Under the pieces are notes generated by a model. That model did no database searches and was not told the DNA's origin. It was given only the letters and a program-made list of their open reading frames with translations. From NCBI RefSeq assembly GCF_036320965.1, contig NC_092234.1, forward strand, positions 33,627,703 to 33,691,702: 64,000 bases of DNA, read 5' to 3'. The position numbers and the translations under genes were made by a program. Below, piece after piece: positions 33,691-45,219 of this stretch. Within the stretch, counting starts at the first letter, position 1; every line of letters starts with the position of its first letter. The DNA comes from Panulirus ornatus. Lineage: Eukaryota; Arthropoda; Malacostraca; Decapoda; Palinuridae.

Positions 33691-35427
33691 TGTCATCAGA
33701 AATATTCTACAGACAATCGACTACTGTCTTTACAAGTATTCCAGATTCAACTCTGAATATTGTACATTGTTCTTGAAAAAACATTCTATATCTATAAAAA
33801 GTATACTACATACTTATATTTCTATATACTTCCCACTTGATATTACAAATCTTTCACTTGTGACTTTCCATGTATTTACATATACATACATATCTATTGC
33901 AGAAATTACGATACAATTATAAAAATAAAACAGTTTGATTGTTAAACAAAATATACAACGTACTCATTAGATTCGTTTCTTTGGTAAATTTTAGGGATCT
34001 TCACATATCTTGTACAGGCAGTGACTCCATATTCCAACCTTTGCGAAAATACATCAAATCAAGAGAGAGAGAGAGACACTGTCCAAGCTGTGGATAAAAA
34101 TGATCATGGCCGACAACTGAGGACAGCACAGATCTGCCCCGATAACACATAACTAACTGGGTGCGTCATAAAGCCTCTCTGGCTAATCTCCATAACAGGG
34201 TGAGTAGCCTCTCAGATCTATCACAGTTGCCTGTTGACACATTATTATCAGTGCCTCGCCCGACAATAGCAATCAAGCCGTGGTTCTCACGCTATTGTGA
34301 CCCACCAAACACAGGAGGGTTCTCTCCTTAATGTGGAGGATCTCTTTGTTCGTCGATGCATATTTTCCTGAAAGATGGAATCCAACTGCTGTGGATTTGG
34401 CTCATCCCTTATGTTGGACGGACATAATGGGACATTTTTTCTTTTTACAGGGTATGCCAGTGTTTCTATTCATGGATATACCTCTAAGTCTTTAAATCAT
34501 GTACTTTTTGCTTCCTGTCATGGAAGAAAAATTACCAGGAATATTTTGTACAGAGTATTCACGTGTTATCTGCTACCTATGAATATGTCTGTTTTCAACT
34601 TCTTCAACAAGCTCTATACCACACAGGAGCATCATTCTTCGTGACTCGAGCGGCATGAAGCCTGGGGAAAAATACTGGATTTCCCGTATTTAGCTTCCAG
34701 GGATTTTCCATTTGTCATATATAGACTGGCAAAGTGGCCTATAACTAGGAGAGCCGGGCACACACAGATAATGGTCAACACAGGTAGGCCGCCCCTCCCC
34801 ACACCATTCCACATGAGTGGGTTTTTCTCAGGGGTTTAACTGGCTTTTTCCCAGGCTTGAACTCGCGGCTAGTTGGCAGCGGGGGGATCTGCCCACGGCT
34901 GCAGGTAATGACCCACACCAACAGGTAAACAGACAACCGGCCCACCGTGTTTATTGTGTTTTACGCTATCCCCGTCCCGTCGCGTTAAACCCCTTCGTGC
35001 GACTATAACTAAAACTTGGGTTTAAAAATACATAGAGTCGTTTCTACCTACATATCAAAGCCTAGAGTCCAGAGCAGGGCATGCGGCGAGAGAGTAGAGT
35101 GTGGCGCAGGTGTGAGAGGTGGCAACGCTAACGGGGGGGGCGCGGGCCGGCCTACCTACCTATGTTTGTGTAGTCCTACCCAACCTTCCCAGCAGGCCAC
35201 AATAGCTGGGAGTTGGGCCGGCTCCCAGGGTTAATGGAAGGGTGACCCGAGGGGGTAAGATATGGAGCGGCCACGGGAGGTATCTCCACCGGCTGGGTCA
35301 AGCACTGTCCTTGGTAACTCATGCAGGGTCTCATGTCATGTGTGTGTGTGTGTGTCACTATCTGTCTTTTGTATACATGAGTTTGTCTTACCATCTATCA
35401 TCCATGTATCATCTACCTTCTGTGTAC
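33691..35427. other. Unassigned sequence
   Basis: About 1.7 kb without a recognised element. The 89-codon plus-strand frame at 34375-34644 has no motif I know. GC-rich sequence at 35080-35260 contains a run of eight G near 35133. Confidence 0.35.
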
Positions 35428-36290
35428 ACAAGGGAGAGATGTACACTCGTACAGCCCTTGCAGCTTTATAAGTTTTTGAACGTCTAAGTGCCGCTCGTAT
35501 TTTGTTCCTCTTCAGTTAGCATCTCCTCTTACAGAACAAATGCTTCCTCACGTCCCTCGACACAGTTTTTCTTCCCTAATTCCAATTACGCTCCCTTGTT
35601 CTGGATTCTCATCGGACTTTTAAAATCTGGTCTGCGTCGAGGGCTTCCTTCCTCCCTCCGTAACTCATTCCACACAATACCCGTACTTGTACCACTCACC
35701 CTGTGATCCTGTAGACCCTCTCCAGCTTTTCTACGTGGCTCATCAGGTGAGGAGACCAGAGTGTTGCGGTAAATTCCAGCTTAGGTCGAATGTAAGTCGT
35801 TTTTAGCTCCCAAGAAATCTGACCGTCCGTGAACGTGAGGGCAACTGTGGCGTTGAGGACACTATGGTATGCCTCCCACACAATCCTCCTCACTTAACAC
35901 GCAGCTGACACGTTTGACATTACGTCAATTCCCAGGTCGCTTTCACAGCGCGATTTTTTTAGTATGTGTCCCCTAATGCAGTGCTCACCATCTGCCCCGT
36001 TTACCGTCCTTTCCAAATTCATGACTTTATCTTTTCCAAGCCTGAATATCGTTGGCTAATTCTAGCTGTCCATTGCTGAATTTTGTCCACGTTTGCCTGC
36101 AATACTTCACAGACCCAGTTTTACGTCGCAACTATTTCATAACTTCGGCATCATCGGCGGACATTTTCAGGTATGATTCTGCCTCGTTTAACAAGTTATT
36201 TACATAGAGCAACAATAGGAGGTGCCCCAGCACTGACCACTAAGGGACCCCACTTGTCACCCTCACCCAACTTATGGAGGCTTCTCTGAC
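35428..36290 (-). pseudogene. Decayed CR1/L2-like LINE, RT and C-terminal part (antisense)
   Basis: Read on the minus strand from 36270: a GVPQWSVLGHLLLLLYVNN block (usual GVPQGSVLGPLLFLIYVND), then MSADDAEV at the FADD position near 36170, with both aspartates kept. Next come TYIRPKLEFTATLWSPHLM near 35790 and KLERVYRIT near 35710. Stops and frameshifts separate these. The 3' end near 35430 retains only part of the usual end block. Confidence 0.72.
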
Positions 36291-36366
36291 AGGTGTCCTC
36301 TGTTCTCAACCACTTAGATTGCTGTCAGTCCATTTGTGTAGCCCTCCTCTGTCATAACTTGGATGT

Positions 36367-36369
<3 letters not shown>

Positions 36370-36409
<40 letters not shown>
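36370..36409. repeat. (GT)n microsatellite
   Basis: An uninterrupted GT tract. Confidence 0.97.
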
Positions 36410-36789
36410 CGAGGCAGATGGAGCCCCGGATCAAGCATCACGTCCGTTATACTGAGCAAAAATACGGTCTGGCATAGTCAGCTCTAGTGATCTTCGCCGT
36501 AGACGATTCACACTCAATGACCGCACCAGACTCTACTCAGACCCTTAGGGTAAGTGAGGCCCACCATCATGAGAAGGTACACCACATGTCGTCCACATAC
36601 ATGATCACTACCACAGTAAAATTCTTCGGCTGTGTCCCGGCGCCTGACTCACTACATGACTCCAATGTCCTCACCAGATAAGTGGTGAAGGCTGGGTAGC
36701 AGCATAGAACACTTCAGTCCCTTTCCCTTCAGTCTCACTACCAGATACCTTTAACTCACGATATCAAGAGCAAACGCCGATATCTCCAC

Positions 36790-37330
36790 TGAATTCTCTA
36801 AACGCATTATACCATCAGCAAAACCAGCAAACATCAACTCAAATGCTAAGTGATGCTCAATTCTCTAAGCGCATTATACTATTAGCAAAACCAGTAAACA
36901 TCAACTCAAATGCTAAGTGATGTTCAATTCTCTAAACGCATTATACCATCAGCAAAACCAGTAAACATCAACTCAAATGCTAAGTGATGTTCAATTCTCT
37001 AAACGCATTATACTATTAGCAAAACCAGTAAACATCAACTCAAATGCTAAGTGATGTTCAATTCTCTAAACTCATTATACTATTAGCAAAACCAGTAAAC
37101 ATCAACTCAAATGCTAAGTGATGTTCAATTCTCTAAACGCATTATACTGTTAGCAAAACCAGTAAACATCAACTCAAATGCTAAGTGATGTTCAATTCTC
37201 TAAACGCATTATACTATTAGCAAAACCAGTAAACATCAACTCAAATGCTAAGCGATGTTCAATTCTCTAAACGCATTATACCATCAGCAAAACCAGTAAA
37301 CATCAACTCAAATGCTAAGTGATGTTCCAC
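36790..37330. repeat. 67-bp tandem repeat, 8 copies
   Basis: AAATGCTAAGTGATG starts at 36841, 36908 and 36975, and so on, period 67. Units also carry TTCTCTAAACGCATTATAC and AGCAAAACCAGTAAACATCA. Two subtypes (ACCATCAGC versus ACTATTAGC) alternate along the array. The array begins in a diverged half unit near 36765. Confidence 0.95.
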
Positions 37331-38269
37331 GCCGACTATGCTCCACCACCCTGTTCAGAAACTGATGCACAGAATCACCATTCCGTGCGCGGGGGGACAG
37401 ATCTCTGCCGCTGTTCGCAGTCCGTTCACATCCTTGTTGGTAGGTCGTATATGACTCACGCTTCATATTTCGAGTCTAATTTCGTCGCACACGTCGGGCC
37501 GATGTGAAAAGACTAATTCTCCAAGAGTCTGCACTTGTGCTCGCCTGGCACGTCGGGCCGGAGTGCAAGCATCCAGGTCCACCACAGTCCACGGGCGCCA
37601 GCGTTAAGTTCTCTGACTATGAAATGGACATGACGGGGATATTACCATGAGACTACTTGTGGAGAGCAGGAGAGTCGTTAGCGCAAAAGCTTCCCCCACT
37701 GGTGCGTTTCGCTCCGTACTAACATCCATCTCCTGAGTTGGTGATAACACCCACTTATGCATGCTGGCGTGTAGTGTCGACTGCAGGAGCGGTGGTGAGT
37801 ACTGACCTCTTGATGATTCCCGCCGCTCTGTGACAACATGTGTTACCAGTGTGTAGTCAGCTTTAGGGAAGCTACAGCTTTCTCACTCACGGTAACTTCC
37901 TGACCCGCTGGTGACGCTACTCTCCCCCTTGTGTTTATACGTTAGCTTCCACATTGCTTCTCAATGATAACTTTCTTTATCGGTCTGTGAATCTAGCAAT
38001 TCTATAAGTCGTCACGAAATACTTTTTTGTTTTTGCTAACGTCACGCTTGAAGGAGTAACTCTCAAACTTCTTACGGACTTCTAATAACAGTTTTCATGT
38101 TGGGATACATCAGGGGCATACTACGAGCCACTGCAGACGCCCAAGGTTATCGTCAGCTCAATTAGTGCTGTGCGTCTGTCGCCCAGTTGATAAAAATCCT
38201 TCCTTCATGAAAGCAACTTGAAACACCGCCACTGACCTTAAGTTTCGGATGATGACACGACACAACCTG
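37331..38269. other. Unassigned sequence
   Basis: No gene or element recognised in about 940 bp. Confidence 0.4.
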
Positions 38270-39240
38270 AATTATTCTTTGTCCTAACACTTATGGTTAA
38301 CAACTATTCTTTGTCCTAACACTTATGGTTAACAACTATTCTTTGTCCTAACACTTATGGTTAACAACTATTCTTTGTCCTAACACTTATGGTTAACAAC
38401 TATTCTTTGTCATAACATTTATGGTTAACAATCGTTCTTTGTCACAACACATGATTAACAACTGCTCTTCGTCGTAACACTTATGGTTAACAATTGTTTT
38501 TTGTCATAAGACATGAATAAAAACTGCTCTTTATCATAACACTCATGGTTAACAATTGTTCTTTGCCATAACACATGATCAACAACTGCTATTTGTCATA
38601 ACACTTATGGTTAACAATTGTTCTTTGCCATAACACATGATCAACAACTGCTATTTGTCATAACACTCATGGTTAACAATTGTTCTTTGCCATAACACAT
38701 GATCAACAACTGCTATTTGTCATAACACTTATGGTTAACAATTGTTCTTTGCCATAACACATGATCAACAACTGCTATTTGTCATAACACTTATGGTTAA
38801 CAATTGTTCTTTGCCATAACACATGATCAACAACTGCTATTTGTCATAACACTTATGGTTAACAATTGTTCTTTGCCATAACACATGATCAACAACTGCT
38901 ATTTGTCATAACACTTATGGTTAACAATTGTTCTTTGCCATAACACATGATCAACAACTGCTATTTGTCATAACACTTATGGTTAACAATTGTTCTTTGC
39001 CATAACACATGATCAACAACTGCTATTTGTCATAACACTTTTGGTTAACAATTGTTCTTTGTCATAACACATGATTAACAACTGCTCTTCATAATAACAC
39101 TCACGGTTAACAATTGTTCTTTGTCATAACACATGATCAACAACTGCTCTTCATAATAACACTCACGGTTAACAATTGTTCTTTATCATAACACATGATT
39201 AACAACGGCTATTTGTCATAACACTTATGGTTAACTATTG
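38270..39240. repeat. 32-bp minisatellite evolving into a 62-bp dimer array
   Basis: Positions 38273-38410 hold four near-identical 32-bp units (CTATTCTTTGTCCTAACACT, then TATGGTTAACAA). From 38520 to 39060 the repeat is a 62-bp dimer: a 30-bp unit with GCCATAACACATGATCAACA alternates with a 32-bp unit with GTCATAACACTTATGG (for example, starts at 38581 and 38643). Flanking units are more diverged. Confidence 0.95.
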
Positions 39241-40090
39241 TACTGTCGTACTGGATGCACCAGTAATGGCAGGTGAAGCGGATCATGATTTTTCCTATCG
39301 TGGACTAGCCATAAGAAGCCGATGATGAAGATTAGACTACCAATAGTACTGATATTAATAACTCGTATTACTAATGTGATCACTACAAAAATAATCTGTA
39401 ATGTTATCATTACAATCAGGATTATGACTGCATCTAATTCATCATTATCATCACCATTATCATGAAAGACCTCATTATTCATACTTATCATTACATTTAT
39501 TGTTATAGTTCCTATCATCATCATGAGCCAGGGAAAATCAAACCCAGACCGGACCCAAGGAAGGAGTTTGCAATATGGGAAGCCTAATGATCAATTTCAC
39601 GGGAAAGATTACCCATTATTTTGAGTTCTCTCCTTTTCTCTGGGAAAATGTTTTGTAATAAACCTTAATAAGCGTCCGGCATTATTTTGCTCTGAAGATG
39701 CCGTGTCCGTGGTCCGAGAACGTTCACTGCCCAGGTCTTGGTCAAGGACGACCATGGTCCGTGAGGGAGGGAGGGAGGAGGGGGGAGGGGGCATAAGAGA
39801 CGGTCGTAGAAGGTCCTAAAAAAGGAGGAGAGGGCCTGTTGAGGAACTCAATTCCTCCGGGTGAATCGGGCCCTCAGAAGTTCCTGCAAAAGACCTAACT
39901 TGTTCAGAGACGTAAACAAATCCCGTGAAAAGGCCAAGATAGATGGATCCTGGGGAAGGCGTTGCGAGGGTCCTCCGTACGATACGTAGTAGGCCTACAG
40001 AAGTCCGCATGTAGGAGGCGAGGTGAAGGTTTTCTTCGGGAGGTCTGAGGAGGAGGGTGGGTCCAAAGGAGAGAGGCAGTGCCGACCTAG
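39241..40090. other. Unassigned sequence
   Basis: Positions 39340-39530 are rich in ATCATTA-type triplets. The minus-strand frame at 39231-39524 reflects this composition. No element seen. Confidence 0.4.

Positions 40091-40150
<60 letters not shown>
40091..40150. repeat. (GA)n microsatellite
   Basis: A pure GA tract, followed by GGTGGTGG triplets near 40170. Confidence 0.98.
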
Positions 40151-40155
<5 letters not shown>

Positions 40156-40388
40156 CAGGGTAGATGATGATGGTGGTGGTGGTGGAGCGGGCGGGTGGTT
40201 GCGTGGCGTGGCTGGAGGTGGGCGGGTGTGACCACAGGGCGCGCCTCAACCTGCGGATGACCCACCTACCTATCGATCACCTCCCACCCACACTTAAGAT
40301 GCAAAACCTGATGAGATAAGGAGCCGCGTCGCCATGGTGACCCACTTGATGTTGAGACGCCCGGCCGGGGACGGATATTAATGGTCAG

Positions 40389-40391
<3 letters not shown>

Positions 40392-40467
<76 letters not shown>

Positions 40468-40470
40468 GGG
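40392..40470. repeat. (GA)n microsatellite
   Basis: A second GA tract 240 bp from the first, with one interruption near its end. Confidence 0.98.
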
Positions 40471-40971
40471 GGGAATCACCTACCGTTATGTACCTACGAG
40501 GAGATTTTGCCCGTAGCGCTCACCGTGTGTCTTGCTTCTATTCATAACACAGTCATTTTCTGCAGGCACATGCATTGCGCAGTTGTCTGTCCTGGGTTCA
40601 TCCGGAACGGTTTAAGATCCACATCTCCAGTCTTCTTATGTTACTGGCCTCATCACTCGCTCCTCGCACACTTCGAATCCCGGGCACCGAGGAAGTCCCT
40701 CTAGACCTCTTGCTGAATATCTTCATCTAATGCCTCTCTAATACCTTCACCTTCCCCAGAACTTGACGTATTCCACCGAATCCTCGCAGGATTAATTAAC
40801 TTGCCTTTCCTCCAATCTGTGATGCTTTTAATCCAAGAAAGTTATCTCCAATAACTTCCTATCTGTTGCCCCGAATGAATTAACATGAATGATTCTGTAT
40901 CGTCCACATATTACTGGTCTTAGCCTGATTACCTGGGTATATCGTAAATCACAGCAGTATTCAGTTTTACT

Positions 40972-40975
<4 letters not shown>
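40471..40975. other. Unassigned sequence
   Basis: No clear gene. The stretch 40700-40970 may be a very old LINE tail but carries no motif strong enough to call. Confidence 0.35.

Positions 40976-41061
<86 letters not shown>
40976..41061. repeat. (TA)n microsatellite
   Basis: A TA tract that abuts the 3' cut end of the RT fragment beside it. Confidence 0.98.
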
Positions 41062-41064
<3 letters not shown>

Positions 41065-41298
41065 TGAGAACCAATCACTTTCCTCTCTTCCTACACGTAC
41101 ACATGCCTTACATCCTCGATAAAAACTTTTCACTGCTTCTAACAACTTGCCTTCCACACCATATATTCTTAATACCTTCCACAGAGCATCTCTATCAACT
41201 CTATCATATGCCTTCTCCAGATCCATAAATGCTACATACAAATCCATTTGCTTTTCTAAGTATTTCTCACATACATTCTTCAAAGCAAACACCTGATC

Positions 41299-41313
<15 letters not shown>
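41062..41313 (-). pseudogene. Internal RT fragment of the RTE-like LINE, cut at both ends
   Basis: On the minus strand this piece is residues 611-690 of the intact LINE protein ([10 protein letters not shown] to SDWFSV). It includes the first catalytic aspartate in [13 protein letters not shown] count one amino-acid change (Gly to Glu after RIYGV) across 80 residues. It lacks everything upstream and also the FADD box, the C-terminus and the 3' tail. The left flank is (TA)n; the right flank is (TG)n (as read on the minus strand) then (TA)n. A normal 5'-truncated LINE insertion keeps its 3' end, so this form is unusual. Confidence 0.93.

Positions 41314-41384
<71 letters not shown>
41314..41384. 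repeat. (TA)n microsatellite
   Basis: A TA tract joined to the fragment through a short CACACACA run. Confidence 0.98.
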
Positions 41385-41385
<1 letters not shown>

Positions 41386-41485
41386 AAAAGGATCAATTTT
41401 GCCTATGATCAAGTATATTCCTATGAGTCCACGGAAACTTATCGTGTTTCATTTTCCCCGTGGAATAGGAATATGTATATATATA
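41385..41485. repeat. Dispersed (TA)n-adjacent repeat
   Basis: It contains the 20-mer found at 6901 (here 41444-41463) and an inverted match, GAGTCCACGG at 41425 against CCGTGGA at 41460. Beyond this it leads into TATATATA and the poly-T of the next LINE copy. Confidence 0.6.
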
Positions 41486-42453
41486 TTTTTTTTTTTTTTT
41501 TTTATACTTTGTCGCTGTCTCCCGCGTTTGCGAGGTAGCGCAAGGAAACAGACGAAAGAAATGGCCCAACCCCCCCCCCCCCCATACACATGTATATACA
41601 TACGTCCACACACGCAAATATACATACCTACACAGCTTTCCATGGTTTACCCCAGACGCTTCACATGCCTTGATTCAATCCACTGACAGCACGTCAACCT
41701 CGGTATACCACATCGCTCCAATTCACTCTATTCCTTGCCCTCCTTTCACCCTCCTGCATGTTCAGGCCCCGATCACACAAAATCTTTTTCACTCCATCTT
41801 TCCACCTCCAATTTGGTCTCCCTCTTCTCCTCGTTCCCTCCACCTCCGACACATATATCCTCTTGGTCAATATTTCCTCACTCATTCTCTCCATGTGCCC
41901 AAACCATTTCAAAACACCCTCTTCTGCTCTCTCAACCACGCTCTTTTTATTTCCACACATCTCTCTTACCCTTACGTTACTTACTCGATCAAACCACCTC
42001 ACACCATACATAGTCCTCAAACATCTCATTTCCAGCACATCCATACTCCTGCGCACAACTCTATCCATAGCCCACGCCTCGCAACCATACAACATTGTTG
42101 GAACCACTATTCCTTCAAACATACCCATTTTTGCTTTCCGAGATAATGTTCTCGACTTCCACATATTCTTCAAGGCTCCCAGGATTTTCGCCCCCTCCCC
42201 CACCCTATGATTCACTTCCGCTTCCATGGTTCCATCCGCTGCCAGATCCACTCCCAGATATCTAAAACACTTCACTTCCTCCAGTTTTTCTCCATTCAAA
42301 CTTACCTCCCAACTGACTTGACCCTCAACCCTACTGTACCTAATAACCTTCCTCTTATTCACATTTACTCTTAACTTTCTTCTTTCACACACTTTACCAA
42401 ACTCAGTCTCCAGCTTCTGCACTTTATCACATGAATCAGCCACCAGCGCTGTG

Positions 42454-42457
<4 letters not shown>
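41486..42457 (-). pseudogene. 5'-truncated young RTE-like LINE copy
   Basis: On the minus strand the copy begins at residue 746 of the intact protein (second Asp of FADD, DTALVAD) and runs to the same stop codon, 3' UTR, stem-loop and A-tract (poly-T at 41486-41503). I count about 11 residue differences from the intact copy over about 253 residues, with the frame open throughout. The 5' junction reads ATATATGACACAGCG, matching GATGATACAGCG in the element. The (IY)n-led frame extending into the TA tract is an artefact. Confidence 0.93.

Positions 42458-42524
<67 letters not shown>
42458..42524. repeat. (TA)n microsatellite
   Basis: A TA tract at the 5' junction of the truncated LINE. Confidence 0.98.
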
Positions 42525-42525
<1 letters not shown>

Positions 42526-43840
42526 CATATAATGCCGTTTGCCACTGTCTTCACTTGCCATCTTTCCGTGTTGGAACAACTGTAAAACGCCACTGTAGTA
42601 GCACTGACCGACCCATGAATCAATCATTCAAATTTCAAGTTCTATTTTAGCAATTCCACGTTAGTGTTACACTTAATCTTTTCTGTCATCTTTGAAACTT
42701 ATTATTTTCCCTAACCCTGTTGTCAACTAGCGTATGACTGCACTTTGCCTTACCTCATTATCTGTCACAATTAAGTACCATTATCATTACTATACTCACG
42801 ACGTGAGCGAGCACTTGCCCCTTCCTTCACACCTTGAAGATACATGATTTTTTCTGTTTGTTGGCAACTGTTTTATCCATAACCCTCGCTTGCCCTTGAT
42901 GTTTTCGTTAGTGACTTCTCTTTTGTGATTCATTCCAATAAATCGTCTGTAAAAATGTAGAAAAAAAGTATCCATCCATATCCCCCCCCACCCACATAGG
43001 GTAAGTAACTTTGTGTACTTCAGCGGGAGAAGTTATTACTTGTGAGTACTGACGACGGTATTCTGATTGAAGACGGGGATAGTGCGTACGAAATTATAGT
43101 TATAACGAGCGATTCATGTGAGTTACGTGTTGTCAAGTGCTAGGTATGGGATGGAGAGATGGTACGCTCGTGGAGTTGAATGCCAGCAGCCCAAGTGTAG
43201 GTGACGCAGGAAAAACAGACAGGTACTTGGGGCCAAAGGAGAGGCCTACAGGTCATCTATTTAGGGCAGCTTTGAAAATATGGTGAAGATATTTATATTT
43301 TTTGTTAGCTTAGATGGCTATCAGCGACTAACGGTCAGTAACAATCAGGATTCTAAACAAAAGGAAAACTACTTCAAGTAGTCTACAGACACTATGATAT
43401 AATTTGGTAAGCTGTTCAACCTTCAGAAAATTAAATACTTTATAATGATGCTATACATGATTCTAACTTTATTTACAGACCATAGATGAATCAATGATTC
43501 CCTTTTCATACATGACTTTGGCTTTAAATTCTCTTTAAATACGGTATAACGGCGAGACTGACAAACATTACTTCGGAAACACATAAAACATACAATTCAC
43601 ATGCAATGCTTCGCGTTTTTTCCACAATAATGTTTTCTAAACATCTTAAAAAAAAATGTCTGACGGAGAAGGACTAATGTTGAAGTAACCCGCCTTGAAT
43701 AAATGCACAACAGAATAACTTTTACACAGACAGTGATTCCGAGGGATGTACTGAACCACTATGTGCGACACTTCGTAATGTGCAACACGTTATAAAGCCT
43801 TACGATAGATAATTCTTCAACTGACTGACACACACTTACT

Positions 43841-43841
<1 letters not shown>
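42525..43841. other. Unassigned sequence
   Basis: About 1.3 kb of moderately AT-rich sequence with no recognised gene or repeat. Confidence 0.4.

Positions 43842-43927
<86 letters not shown>
43842..43927. repeat. (TA)n microsatellite
   Basis: A TA tract of about 85 bp. Confidence 0.98.
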
Positions 43928-43929
<2 letters not shown>

Positions 43930-44097
43930 CTAAATAAGAATCAAAGGTGAAAACTAAAGCAGCAGAAGGACAGGAAACAGATTAGAAAACCTAAGACGAG
44001 TACGAACTACAGAAAGCAGTAGGCAGACAAGAGACACCAGCTAAAACCAAGAACTGGAGGAGAGAATAACAATGGCAGGTGAAGGAGAAGAGAGAGA

Positions 44098-44330
44098 TCT
44101 GATAAACCTAGGAACTGGAACATGGTGGACATGAGAGGCTTAATAACGTAGGAACTGGGGTAAATAGCACTAGTGGTTGGTAAGGGGACAACAGAAATGC
44201 CTGATAATCCTAGGAAGTGGAGTAAATAGCACTAATATATGGTGAATGGGCTACAGAGATGCCTGATAATCCTAGGAACTGGAGTGAATAGCACTAGTGG
44301 ATGGTAAGCGGTCAAGAAAGATGCCTGATA
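44098..44330. repeat. 62-bp tandem repeat, about 4 copies
   Basis: GATAATCCTAGGAA(G/C)TGGAG, TAAATAGCACTA and AGATGCCT recur with a 62-bp period. The first copies are partial. Confidence 0.9.
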
Positions 44331-44479
44331 AAGGTAAAACGGTGAGAGGAAAGCGGAGGGTGCGGAGCAGGTGGTCAAGCCTGGCTGGCTGGCCTCCTTG
44401 CGAGCGCTGGTCATGTCCAACCTAATGAGAGCATTAATTGTGCCTCTTATTGCATTACGGCCTGTGATACTGCCTCGCC
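44331..44479. other. Unassigned sequence with ATTA sites
   Basis: Includes AGAGCATTAATTGTGCC and TTATTGCATTACGG. No gene. Confidence 0.3.
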
Positions 44480-44775
44480 CACCCTTAACCCCTTGACCAC
44501 GACGCTACCAACCTTCACCAGCGACGGTAACAACCCTCGAACACAACGGTATGACCCATGGGTAAGACGGGACGACCCTTAGGCACGTTTGTACAACCGT
44601 TACGTACGACGTTATGACCCCCCGAGCACCACGGGACGACCCATGAGCACGACAGTTCGCCTCATAGGTATAACAACGTGACCTTTATCCTAACCCCTAA
44701 GGGTTAGATCAAAAGGCACGCCGTCATACCTAAGGGTCGTGCCGTCGCCGTGCACAGAAAGGTTAAGCTTTAACC
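44480..44775. repeat. Cluster of GACGGTAC-family hairpin repeat fragments
   Basis: Blocks like CCCCTTGACCACGACG, ACAACGGTATGACCC, GGACGACCC(T/A)(T/A)(A/G)GGCACG and CCTAAGGGTCGTGCCGTCG recur about every 30-50 bp, some inverted. The last part (44690-44750) keeps inverted arms around CCTAAGGGTTAG. It appears to be several nested or locally duplicated copies of the element seen whole at 51424. Confidence 0.65.
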
Positions 44776-45219
44776 TTCCCATTAAACTTTTCATTACAAG
44801 TTCTCTCCTTTACTTATTCCTGTTTTAATCTTCCCCTGCATCAATGAAGTAACAGAATCAGTGCGTTACAAGTTCACTGATTCCATCTCGCGTGACCAAA
44901 TCAATAGCACGGGTGATCGTCTGATACGAAGTTCACCTCTGAGGTGCAGAACGTTAACACAGAGTGACCTGCTTATCGTAAGATGCTGCAGCGCTTATCA
45001 CCATGCATCAGCATATGAACTTACACGATCGTATATCATACAATGATTAAGAACTGAACTTGGGTGTAAAACTTAACCACACGAGGTGTGGACATGGACT
45101 ACGAGGGTTGTGGTGTAACTTCATATCTGCATCACAGACACAACCTAATAACTGAAGACGACTAAATCATATGACTGATTATACAGGAAAAACGTTTCTC
45201 TATATACGTATGTCTGCTG
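44776..45219. other. Unassigned sequence
   Basis: No gene or element recognised. Confidence 0.4.

Noticed and set aside
34375..34644. 89-codon plus-strand frame in unique sequence
   Set aside because: No recognisable domain or signal; the length is within chance expectation for 64 kb.
36790..37330. Possible CRISPR-like array
   Set aside because: The 67-bp units are contiguous tandem repeats without unique spacers, and the genome is eukaryotic.
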